DNA from: Rhinopomastus cyanomelas
Taxonomy: Eukaryota; Chordata; Aves; Bucerotiformes; Rhinopomastidae
Assembly (NCBI GenBank): GCA_013400115.1
Contig: VXBP01001825.1
Coordinates: 1-64,000, forward strand
DNA: 64,000 bases
Reading direction: 5' to 3'
The position numbers were made by a program, and so were the translations under genes. How positions within the stretch are numbered: the first letter of the stretch is position 1; the number at the start of each line of letters is the position of its first letter. The notes under the pieces are model-generated. The model saw nothing but the letters and a program-made list of their open reading frames with translations, did no database searches and was not told the origin of the DNA. Positions 24,152 through 37,972 of the stretch are shown one piece after another.

Positions 24152-27100
24152 AAAATATTATTTTTTCTCAAACACATCTTGATTGTCTCTTAGTTGGTGC
24201 TAGAAGTTTCCATTAATTTACTGTCACTGCCTGTTGTGCTTACAAGTGTTTCTCTCTCTTGCACATTGAAATTTGGTCTTAGCTTCTCTGCTGACAGTCA
24301 CAAAGTGGCCTTATACAGGGTTTTCAGAATCACAGAATCTTTCCAACTTGTTTCATGTAATTTTTTTGGAAGTTGTAATTTAAAAATTAATTTTTCTTCC
24401 AAAAACTACTGCTAGCAAAATAAGTAGGGGCAGTCTGGAAAACAAAAGAACCTTTCACTAAGGATAATCTGGTGCATGTGTGGGTTGTAATCACAAAGGG
24501 AGTAATCTGGTCTTTTTCTTTGCTGTAGATCTAGAAACTCTGCCTGCTCTGTGAGCTAGTTCAGTGAGCTGAACACAGAAAAAATTAGTCCATCCCAAAA
24601 AAAGCCTAAACAATTAGAAATGCATCTATTGTGTCAACTTACCAAAGTAGATAAACTAGAGAAGAACACCCTACCACCAACGAAAACTGATTCAAAAACC
24701 CACAGGTATGGGACTAGACCTATCTAGTGACAGACATATGCTGTCAACCAGCACAAATTCAGAAAGCCACCTGTTATTTTGGCCATCAGTGTTTCACTCC
24801 TAAGGCTTATTCTTTGTTGTGACTCCTGCCCGTGTTTCTTTCATTGCTACTGAGCTGTGAAATGGAGGGTTTGAAAAGTGTTTCCACAGTAGCAGTGTGT
24901 AAACAAAATTTCCTGTTATTCTTAAAATTCTGTACTTTTTACCAATATACTTGCTTCTTTTTTAATACACGAACCAGTGTTTCTCATGTTTGTCTTTTGA
25001 AAGGGTAAAACTGAAATAATAAAGTTTTTCAGTTTCAGGTTTATCTTGTTTGTGGGGGATTTTAGGCTTTGGGATTACAGCGTCACAAAAGAACACTTTA
25101 GACAGGGAACTAGGGATGGAACACTTTAGACTGGGAACTAGAATGAGGATAAGATGGTTAAACAGGATGTGGACATAGGAAACTTTGTCCTTTAATTTTG
25201 GGGAAATATAGTGGGTTTTTTTCCATTTTGTTCAGTTTGCATATTTAATTCTGTTGCAGTGTCTTACATTCAGGTCAGTTGGACAAGGGTGGTTTGGTAT
25301 GGCAAACACGCTGTGCAAGCACTACAATGGCATGCAAAGGAATCAGTTCTATTCAGGGCAAATCCAGATTGTTTAACAGGAAAGGCAGTGTGTGCTGAGG
25401 GTGGAGAGATAGGCTTCGTAGTATTCCATGGCTTGTCGAAACTGCGTTATAAATGGAACTCTCAAAACTGGGTAGAGAAGAAATGGTTTTTTTGCCCCTC
25501 TTATTTGATGATAGGCACTGCCCATTTTGACCTCTTTGACCCAATATCCAGCTGCAGTTTTAAGAATTTGAATAAAACAATGACAAATTATCTCAAGTTG
25601 TTCACTATGTAGTTTGTGTTGTTTGTCATAGGCTTATTAAACACCATCAGCACTCATGTAAGAGATTTGCTTGCCAAACAGGCATATTTGCGCTACTGTT
25701 ATATTAACTGGTTTCCCTGTAGAAACAAAAGTAGGGACAAGTGTACTTAGCTTCTGTACAAGTCAGTTTCTATGCAGAAATATATAGGCCTTATTCCAGT
25801 CTCATTTGCTCTTGTGATGTCAAACACTGCTCATTTGAAGTGCTGGCATTCTCGAGAGCCAGATGAAGAATTTTGTATAGATTAAACAGTAGCAGAAAGG
25901 ACTGACATGTGGGATGTGTGGAGAAAGGAGTTATTTCCATTCAGCAAGCCTCCCACTTGGTACTGAAAGCCTCCTGTATTGGACTAAGAGAGTACAGAAG
26001 AATGACTGGAGCAGACAGCTTTTCTGTTTGCTTCAGCAGGAATGGGCGATCTGGTTGGTACCAAAAGACAGCAGTCCTCTCAGTGCAAAGTATTACCACA
26101 CCCTTCAGTAAGTGCAGGTTTTAAGACAACGTATGGAGAAGGAGCATGGAAACGATCTGATAAAATTTGTCACAGTTCATTTCTGCTGCTGGTACCACCA
26201 TACTAATTTATACCAGCCCAAAGGCATGCTGACAAGTCACCCACAGGAATGTTGTATCTAATTTAGAAAAGAGCAGCTCACTATTTTATAGTATTTTTAA
26301 ACAATCATTTGAAGACTTAGGGAAAGGAGAGAGGTGTTCTTTTTTACACGTTTTGGATCAGCCTGTGCAAACCCATTTATATATTGCACTCAATTTCCTT
26401 ATGACAGTACCACAAAAATAGCCATGACGTCACAGAAAAAGGACGGAAAATAATTTTGATGGTTCAAGCTGACTTGCTTTATTTTTTTTTTACTTAAACA
26501 TGTATAAAATGCTCACATTTTTGGCCCTCCAGAGGTTCCTATGCTTTCTATAATAATTGCTACTTTATTATTGCAATAGTCAAATATAACTAGATGGATG
26601 GGTCTATACCTCACAGAACAGTCTAGAATATGGAAAAATCACTGAGGCACAAAGAATGTATATGTCAAGAACTTTGAAATTTTAGCCTTCTGTAAAAACT
26701 GTGAGCAATCCAGTTGACAAAACTTTATCATATTTTGCTTTATTCAAGTTCTGCTTTTTTGTATGTAAGAATGTTTGAAGCACTGAATAGCTTCTCAAGG
26801 TTATGTCTCCCATCTCCACTCTTTCTCTTTTTATTTTTTAAAACTGATTAATAATCAGAGACTATCTGTTGTTTCCAGGTAAGAATGTCAATCATATGAC
26901 TACAGTATACCATTCATTATATTCAATGGACCTTAATGCATCTTGACCTTGTGTAAGTTTTGCTTTGAGAACTAACAACTATTAACAATAGACCTCTAGC
27001 GCATTTGTTTCCGGATGCCTTGTTGGAATCATATGAAAAGTATTTCAAATATATAAGTGAAAAACATTCCTTTCAACAGAAATAATGACCCGATTTGCCA

Positions 27101-30100
27101 TGGAAACTAAAGGCCTTCACAAAAATGTACTGAGCTGCTTTCTATACCAAGGTAAAACTGTTCTAAAAATAAGACCAGTGTTAGGTGTTAACTGGACACA
27201 TTGCAGACATTTTACCTTCTGAGCTTTTTTCAAGCGAAATATAAACACTTGGGAATCTTTCTGAAGTCATCAACAATCAAGTTCCTTTTTTTTTAGTATA
27301 TCTTTTATTTCATAGAAGGAAAAAATAATGACAATGAATACTTATAACAACAGATGGCTGGTATAACTAAAGAGCTGAATTACAAATTATATTAAAAACA
27401 AGTTTGTAAGGAGGTTGTCCATCATTACAGTACATCTTCCTTTCATGTCTCTTCGTGTGCACAGACTGGGCAAAGGGAGAAAAGTAGAAGAGGTAAAGCT
27501 GACAAAATGTGTGTATTCATGACGGAGACTTTGTAAAGAGTTGAGGATTACATAAATCACTAAGAACTGGAAATAATTATATTGAAATAAAAGGAAAAGG
27601 AATTAGAAAAAGGAACTGAAAATTTAATGAGAGATGACGTTCAAAGTCATCATAATATAGTAATGAAAAGTAGTGAAATAAACCAAATCAACCAACCATC
27701 AAGGGCTAAATTGTAGCTTTGCTGTTTGACTTGCACGTAGAACGGCGTGTCCCATGCTGCCTCAGGGGTCAAAGTGGGAAACAGCACACATCTTTGAATA
27801 TAAATCTGACCCCCATCTTCAATCCTCTGAATTACAAGCAATATTTTGTTGACAAAAATGACAAACCACTGTTGTAGGTGTACAGCTGGAACAACAGGTA
27901 ATACAGGTAATAACAGGGAATGTGTTTGAGAAAAATTCTGTGTTCTCTTTCCAGAATTTCTGCTTGATGTATCTAGAATGCTGATATCATGAAGAACATC
28001 ACACCTGTTTGTATGTTCCCAGATGCAATTTTCTGCCACTGAATCACCTCACGCATGTCATTTTCTATCTCTTACATGAAGACACTAAAACTGCTGAACT
28101 ACTGTGGGTTTCAATGCTAGTGGGATTTTCACAGCAGATTTCACCTTGCAACAAGACAGGCACTTGATTGAGACCTACCAACCAGGTAACATTCAGAAAG
28201 TCCCCCAGCATCTTTGTTGGTAAAAATGCAACAAAAACACAGCAGACTGGACAGATCATTTGGCTCTACAGCACCTCTTTAGGTGTAGGATATTCAGATT
28301 CAGATATTTAAATAAATATCCTACACAGCAAATCTGTTCAGTTGGGCTGTTTAAGGCTGCTGTAAATCCTCACTCACTTTTCCCCAGAAAATTGTATTTC
28401 TATTTATATCTCTTCATGTTACACTGAACAAAAATATCAACAAAGGTTTATCACCTTCTTCACAGAGTTTACTATCAGAAAGTGAAGTGGTTCACTGTGA
28501 AATTAATCCACAAAGCCTGTATACTTCCACTTTGAACTATCTAAGAAAACTGTATTCATGTGTAAGGATTTTCTTAGGCTACAGGTCTTTTAAAGTTTAA
28601 GTACTACTTGGGAGGTTTTGCAGTGCTTCAGTATCTCCAGGGATTTTGTTCTTAGTGATACTATGAAGACAGTATTTCTGTGTGTAAGACAGGTCAAAAC
28701 TTAACTGCGGCCTTAAAAATTTACCTTTGTGGTGATGGAACAAAACCAAACCAACTAATCCCAAACTTGTAGTCACATTCTAGTGTATAATCATAAACTG
28801 ATTAAGGAATCTGTCAAAACACACTTACTCTGAGCTTTCAGCTGTGCAGTTTAGCAGTTCAAATTTAAAAAGTACACATAGAATTCAGTAAATCCCAATA
28901 AAGAGACAATTTGCCCTAAAGGCCACCTAGAGACTGAAAATGGAAGAAATGATAGATAGAGAATTTTCACTGTTAAAAAGGTGTATCATCATGATTGTTA
29001 CTGGAAAATGTAACATTTCAGAATTAATCTAAAAATCAATATGAATGCTTTCCCTCTTTAGACATTTCTCTTTTGGATTTCACTTCCAGCAGCAGCATCT
29101 GCTTTTACAAATATGTTAATCTGTCAAAGATATAGTTAAGACTGTATTTTGTATGAACAGAAGTTAAAGCTGTCCCAGAATATCTGAATAATATTAATAT
29201 CCTTTCAGCAGATCCATAATTTAATTTATCACATTTATTTAATGTAACTACTCAAATGGGAGTTGGGTATAATTATCTTTTAGTCTCTGATTTTGCAGCT
29301 CTGGGGCCACAAATCAATGCTTGGTGAGGACAACAACGATTGTTCTAATCAAAGGGATGAAAAACATTGTAAATTTGTTGGATTCATTGCTGAAAGAGCT
29401 GAAATCTTCACAGAACTACACTGAGGTTTGATGCAGTTTGCATGCTGACAGCCTTCACTCTAAAGAGATGCTGAAATGATAATCAGCAGAGAAATGGGAT
29501 GTCACCCCACTGGAAACAGCACTATTGTGAAATGTGACCTTTGCAAACCAGCCTGTCATAAGCCCATAAACCTGGTCTGGACTGCCTTGATAGTAGTACT
29601 TTGAGCCAATCTTCATCCTTGAGAAAGATATTAACATAAAACCATCACTGAAATATTAATAAAGTCAACCAATGGTCTGCTTTAGCAGTCTGATTTCTGT
29701 TTAACTTCTAAAAAAAACTTCCCAAATGTTTAAACCTTTAGCATTTTTTCTTTTATCTGTGATAATGAATATTGAATATAGAACTTAGAGTAAGTTAGGA
29801 AGATTCAGTAAAAAAAAAAAAAAAGTATATATATTTTTAATTTTTTTATACTACCACATGCTGTACCCAGCCCTCGTATCATGATGTGCCAATAAAATCA
29901 CTGCATGTTTTCATAAAAGGAAGTATTTATGAGGAACAGAAGTGTATAATTTGAATATATTACCTACTCCTTCTGGTTGGGTTTAGCGCTGAGCTGTGCT
30001 TGCTCTAGGTGATACTGTTCAAACCCTGAAAAAACTGCAGAAAATGGAATTCTGAGGCACAGAATAATTCAGATTAGGAAACTCTCCTTTCTTGCTGTTT

Positions 30101-30540
30101 TAATGTAGCTTTTTTTCTTCAGAAGATTTCATTGAGCTTCCTTGATATGAGAGAACAGGTTTAGATGAAGACTTAGTATTAGATCAAGGAAGTGACTGAG
30201 GTAGGTATTTGGTCTGACACTTCATAAGAGGAAGATATTTGTCCCTTTTTACATACAGAACGATAATACAGGCACATATGCAATAAGAATTAATTCCTGT
30301 CTCTGGGTCTTGGCTCTTTGATGTTTAAACTAGTTAGGCAGATCTGCCCAAACCCTAGTAGTCTGCTATCTTGAAGGTTTATGAGAATATTTTTTACAGT
30401 CTTACTGTGCTTTGAAAAAGATAGACTTTAGAGTTGTCTTAAAGTGTGAATACATGTACTTTTACGTACTGTGGAGTTTATCAAAGCTGATAACCTTGTT
30501 TGAGGGAGTAGTTCAGTGTTTCCTGTGACTGGTGCCACTT
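24152..30540. other. No recognised gene
   Basis: AT-rich sequence. Two longer openings, 25211-25612 forward (133 codons) and 27650-28039 reverse (129 codons), show no motif or family resemblance and no exon-like borders. A 28-base tandem pair lies at 25091-25146 and a 15-base A run at about 29811-29824. Confidence 0.45.
25091..25146. repeat. Two-copy 28-base tandem repeat
   Basis: The unit begins GAACACTTTAGAC at 25091 and again at 25119. The copies differ at a few positions (AGGGAACTAG against TGGGAACTAG). Confidence 0.85.
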
Positions 30541-30606
30541 CACAGAATCACAGATTCACTCTGGCTGGAAAAGACCCCTGGGATCATCGAGTCCAACCAT
30601 CTACCC
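30541..30606 (-). mobile_element. CR1 3' tail fragment
   Basis: CACAGAATCACAG followed by CTGGCTGGAAAAGACCCC and CATCGAGTCCAACC is the reverse complement of a CR1 3' end. Only about 65 bases remain. Confidence 0.85.
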
Positions 30607-31366
30607 TAAAGATTTTTTTTCTCCCTGTCTCTTACTGGTGATATACCAGTTCTGTTTGTGAAAATCTGATCTCTGGTAATGCACTTCAGAGAGATGAAAT
30701 AAATACCTTTTTGTTGCTTTATTCTAAAGAAGAGGATTGAACATCTGATGTTCCATTATACAATATTATTGTCTTTTCATTATGTCATTTTGATGCTTTT
30801 CAGTAGTTTCAGTCCTCACAAATAATACGGTACTCAAGTCTTACATATGGAATACTAACGGTAAAACTAATTGAAAATGTTGAAACATAATATATTTTAA
30901 TTAGTAAAATAAATTATTGACATCAATTTTTTCACAAGTTTTAAGGATTTTTTTATGTGTTTAAATTTAAAGGGTTGATGTGAAATGCTCATGTAAATGT
31001 CTTATTTTGTTTTTCCATTTTAACACTTCTTTGGGGTCTGTATTTGCTTTTTTGGTATTCTTTAGAGGGAATATTTTTTTCTGAAAAAATTATTTTAGTG
31101 GTGTTTAGAAACTAATATTTGTTACTTATGATTATCTCTTCTTTTACTTTGGATATAAGAAGTTTCAAGATTTGTTTCAAAATGAACATTTCTTTAAAGG
31201 ACACAAACTCTTTGGAAGTCTGAGTTGCTAACTGTGGCCAACATAATAAAGATCAGTCTGGCATTATAGAGCTTAAATGAATATAAATGTAAGCAAGCCA
31301 AAATCATGAGAAGTCTGAAGTAACGTTTCATAAGCATTAGTTTTAGAACAGATTGGTTTAGTTCGT
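30607..31366. other. No recognised feature
   Basis: AT-rich spacer between two CR1 tails. Confidence 0.5.
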
Positions 31367-31470
31367 ATCATAGAACCATAGAATATTAGTGATTGGAAGG
31401 AATCTCTAGAGATTTAGTCCAACACCTCTGCCAAAGCAGGATCACCTAGAGCAGGCCACAGAGGAATCGA
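31367..31470 (-). mobile_element. CR1 3' tail fragment
   Basis: ATCATAGAACCATAGAAT, then GGTTGGAA-like GATTGGAAGGAAT, then AGTCCAACACC and AGCAGGATCACCTAGAG, then CACAGAGGAA. It is the reverse complement of the CR1 3' UTR, about 100 bases, 5'-truncated. Confidence 0.85.
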
Positions 31471-34400
31471 TGTCTGCTCTTTGTAATTTTTTTCTTTCAT
31501 ATTATGAAATTCTTAAATAAAATTTTATTTATCATCAGCAATTTTTTTCATTTAGATTCCTTAATTGCCAATATGAAAAAAAATATTATAAGCAAGACAG
31601 AATAAAAAATCTTTTGAAAGGAAAGACCTTCAAAAAATGAGAAAAACTATTTACAGAAACAATATGAAGATGCAAGAGGTTTGTTTATAGTGCCTGACCA
31701 TACTTTCCCTTAATCATCTTTCATATTATTTGAAGGGTCATAATCAGTGGTGAAAAACTGATACAAGTATTAGTGGTTATGGTTTCAGAGTAAAATTTTA
31801 TATTTATTTATTAGTAATTTGACATGCTTCTTCTGATGTGCCCATATGTTACTTCAAAATGCTCAACAAGAAGAAGTTAGACGACTCAGTGGATGTGTAC
31901 CTGAGATGCAAATATCAGTGTCCATGTTGGACATCCTGATATGTTTTCACAGTATTTCAAAATTTTAAGCAATGTGATCTTCTGCAATTTTTAGCAGCTT
32001 TTGTATACAAATGTAAGGATAAAGAGAAAAAGAGACTACTAATTTAGAAACCAAAGGAGGAAAAAAAAGGCCAAATGAAAAGACTTGTTTTCTTGCAGTA
32101 GCCAAAACAGAACAAGAGCAAAGGCAAAGCTGGAATCTTGTAAGAGCTCAATGTGGTGTTGTTATCATACCTGTTGTTCAACACCCATGGTTTCCTGCCT
32201 TTCTTTTCCCTAGTGTTCTGCTTTCCCAAAGATTCTTCTGAATCTTTTGCCTCCCAAGTTTCCTTTATATCACAGTCTCATGTAGATAATTGTTATGCTT
32301 TAAAAGCTGAGCAGAATCTCTAAGTTTAATTTGTGTGTCTTGCGAAAAGTTTGAGTTTAAAATGTTGAAAGGAATAGTTTCTGACCCTCCTACTCCTCCT
32401 TCTTCTCCCTTCGGTGACTTCCACTTTCTTCTTCACTTCTCCATCTCAGTATCTGTTCAATTCTACACTCACTTTGCCACTGAGAAAGAATTACATCACT
32501 TCTGAAGATAATTTACATGGGGGAGGAACTGTCAAGGTCTACTAACTTACCTGTGTTCAAATGGGGAGACAATGAGAATTCTGAACTTTAAGATTTATGA
32601 GGATATAGATTGAAGTCAGATGACCACCATGATTTTAGAGAGAAGCAGGAACTGTCTACAAATGGACATTCTGGATGATTTTTTTCTCAGTTAACTGTAC
32701 AAGCAGTGTGGCAAAACTCTGTATGTCTGTGTCTAAGCTTTGATGTGTGAAGTGCAAAATGAATTAAAACATCTTGGTGCCTTTCTTCTCCAAATTAAGT
32801 AAATTTTCTCACTGCCTGCAGATTTGTAAGTGGTTTTGCAAAACAGTGGTTTAAGTGTTTTTTGTCTTTTTTAACTTTAGCTAAAAGGTCTTGGTTAAAA
32901 TATAGCTGGGGTCTCTAACCCATGACACAATGGCAACGCAGGTGGGACGCATAGGGATTGAGACATGGACCTACAACAATAATGCAAAAGGAAAACGGTG
33001 ATTCTCAAGACTGATAGATGTGAACAAAGCCTCATTTATGTGTACTTCATCTTATACACATTAGCATGTGCAAGTGGAACAGAAAAGTCCATTTATTGAA
33101 CCATAAATCATGCATACCCTTACTTTGTGTTGAAAATGTCTGGTTTGCTCTTCCTAGTGAGTGTGGCTGCAGTAGTGCATTCTGGTAATTGCAAAATTCC
33201 CTGTTTTCAACATAATTTCTACACTGACAGGCAAAGCTATAGTCTTGATCTCACCTGACAACTAAAATGGCTCCTGTCACCGTCAGCAAAATTAAAGCTC
33301 ACAAAGGAACACACAAATAAAAATAAATCCTATAAATATGTTTTCTGAACATGCCTGGGCCATGAAACAAGCTTCTGAGACACTGTCTATTTTCTTAAGA
33401 AGTATTTCCTTCAAGGTCAGGCTCCAGGCAAGCTAACAAAATTTGGAAATCTTGTCTGTTACCATCTGCTTCATGTATTCTCTGTGAAGACAATAAAAAG
33501 GCATCTCAAGCTGTTCGTCCAGTCCTGGATGAAAGTGCACAAGATTGAAAAACTGTGAGAACACGCGCTTTAACACCAACTTGAAGTGAAAAATGTACTG
33601 TGTAGCTTCTTTCTTTGTAGGTACTAGTTAAGAAATATGTGTTCAATTCCACTTAATTATGGCCTCTAACAACTGAGGATCTTACAAAAAATTTACTAGC
33701 ATATAAAGATTGATCCCTAAAAGCTAATGTCTTGAGATTGCAATTTCTGTTAGTGTTCACAATACAGCTTCTGTCAATAATTCTTCACAATATACAAAAT
33801 ATAAGGGGATATTCTCAAGAAGAAACAAAATATTTGGATATGGTTATGCCAGAGTAGATATAATATGTTAAAAACCTTTTCACTAAATTGATCTGAAAAC
33901 GGTATAACATACTGAAGAAATAAAACAGCTGCGATCTAGCTTCAAAGACAATTCTTCACAAAAATAATAGCAACTGTAATAGCAACCTTGAGATAAGGTA
34001 TTCATTGTTTTGCAATGTCCACCTTCGGGTATTTGACATCAGAGTTGAGTTCTATGCCGGACATCCTTGGTCCACAGAGAGAAATACTCAGAATGGCATC
34101 TACAATAGTGATCAGCCAACTTTTCTGGAGGCAGAATAGTAGATATGCCAGTGGCCAAAGGTCTAAATTTCTAGGTTATTTTGCTTTCCTGAGCCAAGAG
34201 TTCAGATTCACTTATTTCACTTCTCAATAGATTTTCTTTAAAACCAGAGGGAAAGGAACTGAAGTAAAAGTTTCACCTTCCCCCCCTTACCTGGTGAATT
34301 TTTTCCTTGGAAGAAAAATAACAAAACTTTGGGTGTGTTGGTGGAAGCAGCCACTGTAATTGAATGAGACTGTAAATCCTAGACAAGGTATGCAGCTTTA

Positions 34401-35460
34401 AGACAAGCATGTATTTTTACATTGAGTGCATTAATACAACTTGTTGGCTGGATTCTATTCCTTTCCCAACACAAGTAAAATAAGCACTCAGATCTGTCAC
34501 TGACTGTCCACATTTCCCTCTCAAGCAAGTCTTCATTTATCTGTTCAAGATTGTTTATCTTTGATCTTTGTTAACTTTCCTTACAGGGACATGATTTGGA
34601 TCAGGGGACATAACTCCTGAGATTTCTCCCACTACAGTCAGTATCTGTATGACACCGTATCACAGTTCTCTGCACAAAATGCATACAGGAGAAGGGTGGG
34701 CAGCCAATTACTCTCAGGATAGAAGGAATTCAGAAAGACGTGTCTAGTAATTTTCTTTGCTAATCCATGAAAGGAAAACGTCAGTGCTGGTTACCCTGAG
34801 GAAAGGACCTAACTTTAGGAGGTTTTTAATAAGAGTTTTAAAAAAAATCAGAACAGGGGAGTTACAATAATCCTTTGAAATTTGAGCATTTTATAGCTAT
34901 GTGATTATGTTAGATCTGCTGCTACAAGAGAATGTGCTACTGCTTCACTGTACAATTTTGCAGCAATCATTTTAATAGCCTTGGGCTTTTATCATAGTTA
35001 CTAATTCACATGAAAGCATCTTTATTATTAGATTATGATAACTGAAGCAATGAAAAAAATTCTTGGTTCTGTCTTAAGTCTGAGTGGTTTTTATGAATCT
35101 CAGTTTTATTACTATGAATAAATGCATGAGTGAAGAACGGTGTCTGTGGAAAGCAGAGGAGAAAACATGATGCAGATACTCATTTCTGACTCACTTGGAA
35201 ACAAAACACAAACTATACCCAAGCAGACTGAACAAGCAAAAACATTGAATGAAACTTAGTGATGCTGGAATAAAGGTAGCTCAAAACAAAATAATCTCCC
35301 ATAGCTGATTACAGACTTCTTTGTGGCAAAGGCTGTAACTGATAAACATTCAGTCTATTGGTCCAGGCTGCAGTAAAACCAAAACACATTGAATGTAGAT
35401 GTTAGGGCATTGGCAGAAATTCTACAGATTCACTGCTATAGGTCTATATAATGATAAATG
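31471..35460. other. No recognised gene
   Basis: AT-rich sequence with only short openings (up to 71 codons). I see no repeats that I can name. Confidence 0.5.
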
Positions 35461-35466
35461 GCAATG

Positions 35467-35611
35467 TATATATAGGTTATACATTATATATATATATATA
35501 TAACCTATATATAACCTATATAACCTACATAAATGTTATGTGTATATATATATATAACCTGTATATAACCTATATAACCTACATAAATAAAATATATATA
35601 ACCTAAATAAA
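35467..35611. repeat. AT-rich minisatellite with perfect inverted repeat
   Basis: Built from TATA steps and TATAACC units. The arms at 35469-35481 (TATATAGGTTATA) and 35499-35511 (TATAACCTATATA) are perfect reverse complements around a 17-base TA-rich loop. Downstream, a block with ATAACCTATATAACC and CTACATAAA is present twice (near 35511-35533 and 35563-35588). Likely a cruciform-prone AT microsatellite expansion. Confidence 0.88.
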
Positions 35612-35816
35612 TTCTGAACATCTGCTATGGTCACTATGAAGCATTATAGTCATCATTTTATCAATCATTTATTTCAGCATGGTTTGGTTTCTAGTGTAGG
35701 CATATCTTCACTGCCATTGAGGCAGTATAAATTAATATTCCAAAGTCTGTGCTGATACTTTTCTGTCTTTCTTAATGACTTACCTGGGTACTGGAAAATA
35801 AATTATTGACTGAAAG

Positions 35817-35998
35817 AGTGGCCAGGTATTGGAACAGGATGCCCAGGGTAGTGGCGGAGTCACCGTTCATGGAGAAGTTAAAAAAACCCATGTAGTTTTG
35901 GTTCTTGGAAGCATGTTTTAGCAGGCATGGCAGCATTGGGTTGACTTGATGATCTTGGAGGTCTCTTCCAACCTCAACAATTCTATCATTCTATCATC
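35817..35998 (+). mobile_element. CR1 3' end, 5'-truncated
   Basis: GGTATTGGAACAGGATGCCC, AGTGGCGGAGTCACC and TTGACTTGATGATCTTGG, then TCTTCCAACC and a tail of ATTCTATC repeats. It covers the last codons of ORF2 and the 3' UTR of an older subfamily. Confidence 0.88.
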
Positions 35999-37972
35999 AT
36001 CTAAACCTTCATTGTGTCATTTTTCTATATCAATGCTTTACTTCTTTTATTTCCAAAATATGTCAATATGATTGCCCTACTTTATTTTTAGCCACACAAA
36101 TGTTTTCACACCAGGTACCTCTAATCTGAACGAAACTGCAAAACCAAAATAACTTTCCAGACCAACTTTAAAAATCATGGGTACTTTGATAATAGTTGGA
36201 TAGCTCATGTGTATTTCTTGTTGGTCTGCCTTCTCATGTTTTCCCAAATATATACTACTAACAGAAAAATAATTGACATTGCAGTGACTATAAATGTTCA
36301 CAGATTCATGTTAAAGCAAACAAAATTGGAAGAAAAAAAAAAAAGAAATGTAGAAGAAAAGAGGCAAGAATGATTCCTATTGCTTTTTTTCCATGTCACA
36401 GCTCTCATTGCCTATTATATCTCTCAGTGTAGTCATTCTAACCTAAATGGGTTAAGAGTTTTCTTGTAATTCATCTTTCTTCAGTAGAGTTTTAAAATGG
36501 TGAATTCTCCTTCTGAAGGAAAATCCATTACTTTATTGCAGATTTCCCAAGATTTCCAAGGTAGCTCATACTTGCAGCACCATAGTCATAAGAAACAAGT
36601 CAGTGGATTGTAACACAGACATATATTTTACCAGAGCAATTGAGGATGGATTTCATTTTAGCACAAGTGCTAGCAATAATGATGATGACTAATCCTGTAT
36701 TTCAGCCATTAAGGTAACACACAGAGTATGGAGGTTTGGACTACTGCAGGGTGGATGAGACTGAAGCATGTGAGATTTTCTCAGAGGAAAGAGGGACTGA
36801 AGCAACCTTTACTAACTGTTTGAGGAACAACAGCTGCTATTTGGACAAAGGGGGAGTTGTACTGGAGATGATAAGTGCTAAAATTACAGTTAACTATCTA
36901 ATTTACCTGCAAGCAACCAAAATATGACCCTTATTACTCTCCCCAGCCATTTACACTCAATTATTGAACTATAGAGGTGTGCACGGTTCTTTGAAAAGTT
37001 ATTTCATGAGTTTTCTGTGTTCCTACATTTGTATTCATGTACATGTGAGAGAGAGACAAAATGAAAATCTACAGATATTCCCAAACTGGTAAACCTCAGG
37101 TCTGATCTCACACTTTACATCAATCATCCACAAAACAAATCTACAGAGAACCAAACTTCATTAGTTCTGCTGTTCAAAGAGTGCATTTTTCTCGTGATTT
37201 TCTAATGTCCTTTTCTTTCTAGAACACTATTCTCTAAAGGTTTGAGAGGAATTCTGAGCTGTAAATCTGTTTTTCGCAATATTTATTTCTATTTTTTTAA
37301 AAATCAAGAAATATAAATTTTAGACATATATATTGAATGTGTCATCACATCTGTAAAACCATGTGTCTGTAAGAGATATATATATATATATATATGTACT
37401 CAAACATTTTTCAGGGAAAAGACAATACCTTTGTATTGAAAAATATGCTTGGGTACATGTAAGATTGCATATTTTATCTGTGATTATCCACCACTAGTAC
37501 TTCTGTTTCTATTGTACTTTCTTTCAGTTTTTCATAAACAATTAAATAAAATTAATTAAACTCAATAATAAACTGTCTAAACTATTTCTACAGCCTTTTA
37601 CACAAGAATAGCATTGGCAGGTGTGAGGCAGAGGTTGAAGGCTATCAAATGTAATATTATTCTGGAGCCATAGTAACAGACTGTAGAGAAAGGTAATAGC
37701 TTTGGCAATACAGCCATGTCTCTATTCTAACGTGAATTTAACTTGAAGCATTATAGGTTTTATCAACACAACTATCTACTTCGTGCGATGACAAAGTTGC
37801 CTAAGTCAAATTCACAAACCTGAGCGTCTTCGGACTGCCTTATTTATACACATACCTAAGGAGATCATTTTTAGTAGGAAAAGAATACACAGACTCAGAG
37901 TATTTTCTGATGAGGCAGCCAATTGCTGATTACAATTAAACACTACTTAATAATCTGATTAGGTTTTGTTAT
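35999..37972. other. No recognised gene; one TA microsatellite
   Basis: AT-rich. A (TA)n run of about 20 bases lies at 37377-37396. No exon or transposon recognised. Confidence 0.5.

Noticed and set aside
24327..24360. TCAGAATCACAGAATC resembling a CR1 tail
   Set aside because: Only about 20 bases match and no 3' UTR follows; too short to call.
25211..25612. 133-codon forward reading frame
   Set aside because: No recognisable domain, Phe/Trp/Cys-rich composition, no exon borders or neighbours; length within what 64 kb in six frames can give by chance.
27650..28039. 129-codon reverse reading frame
   Set aside because: No motif, and its hydrophobic end looks like AT-rich translation. No supporting context.
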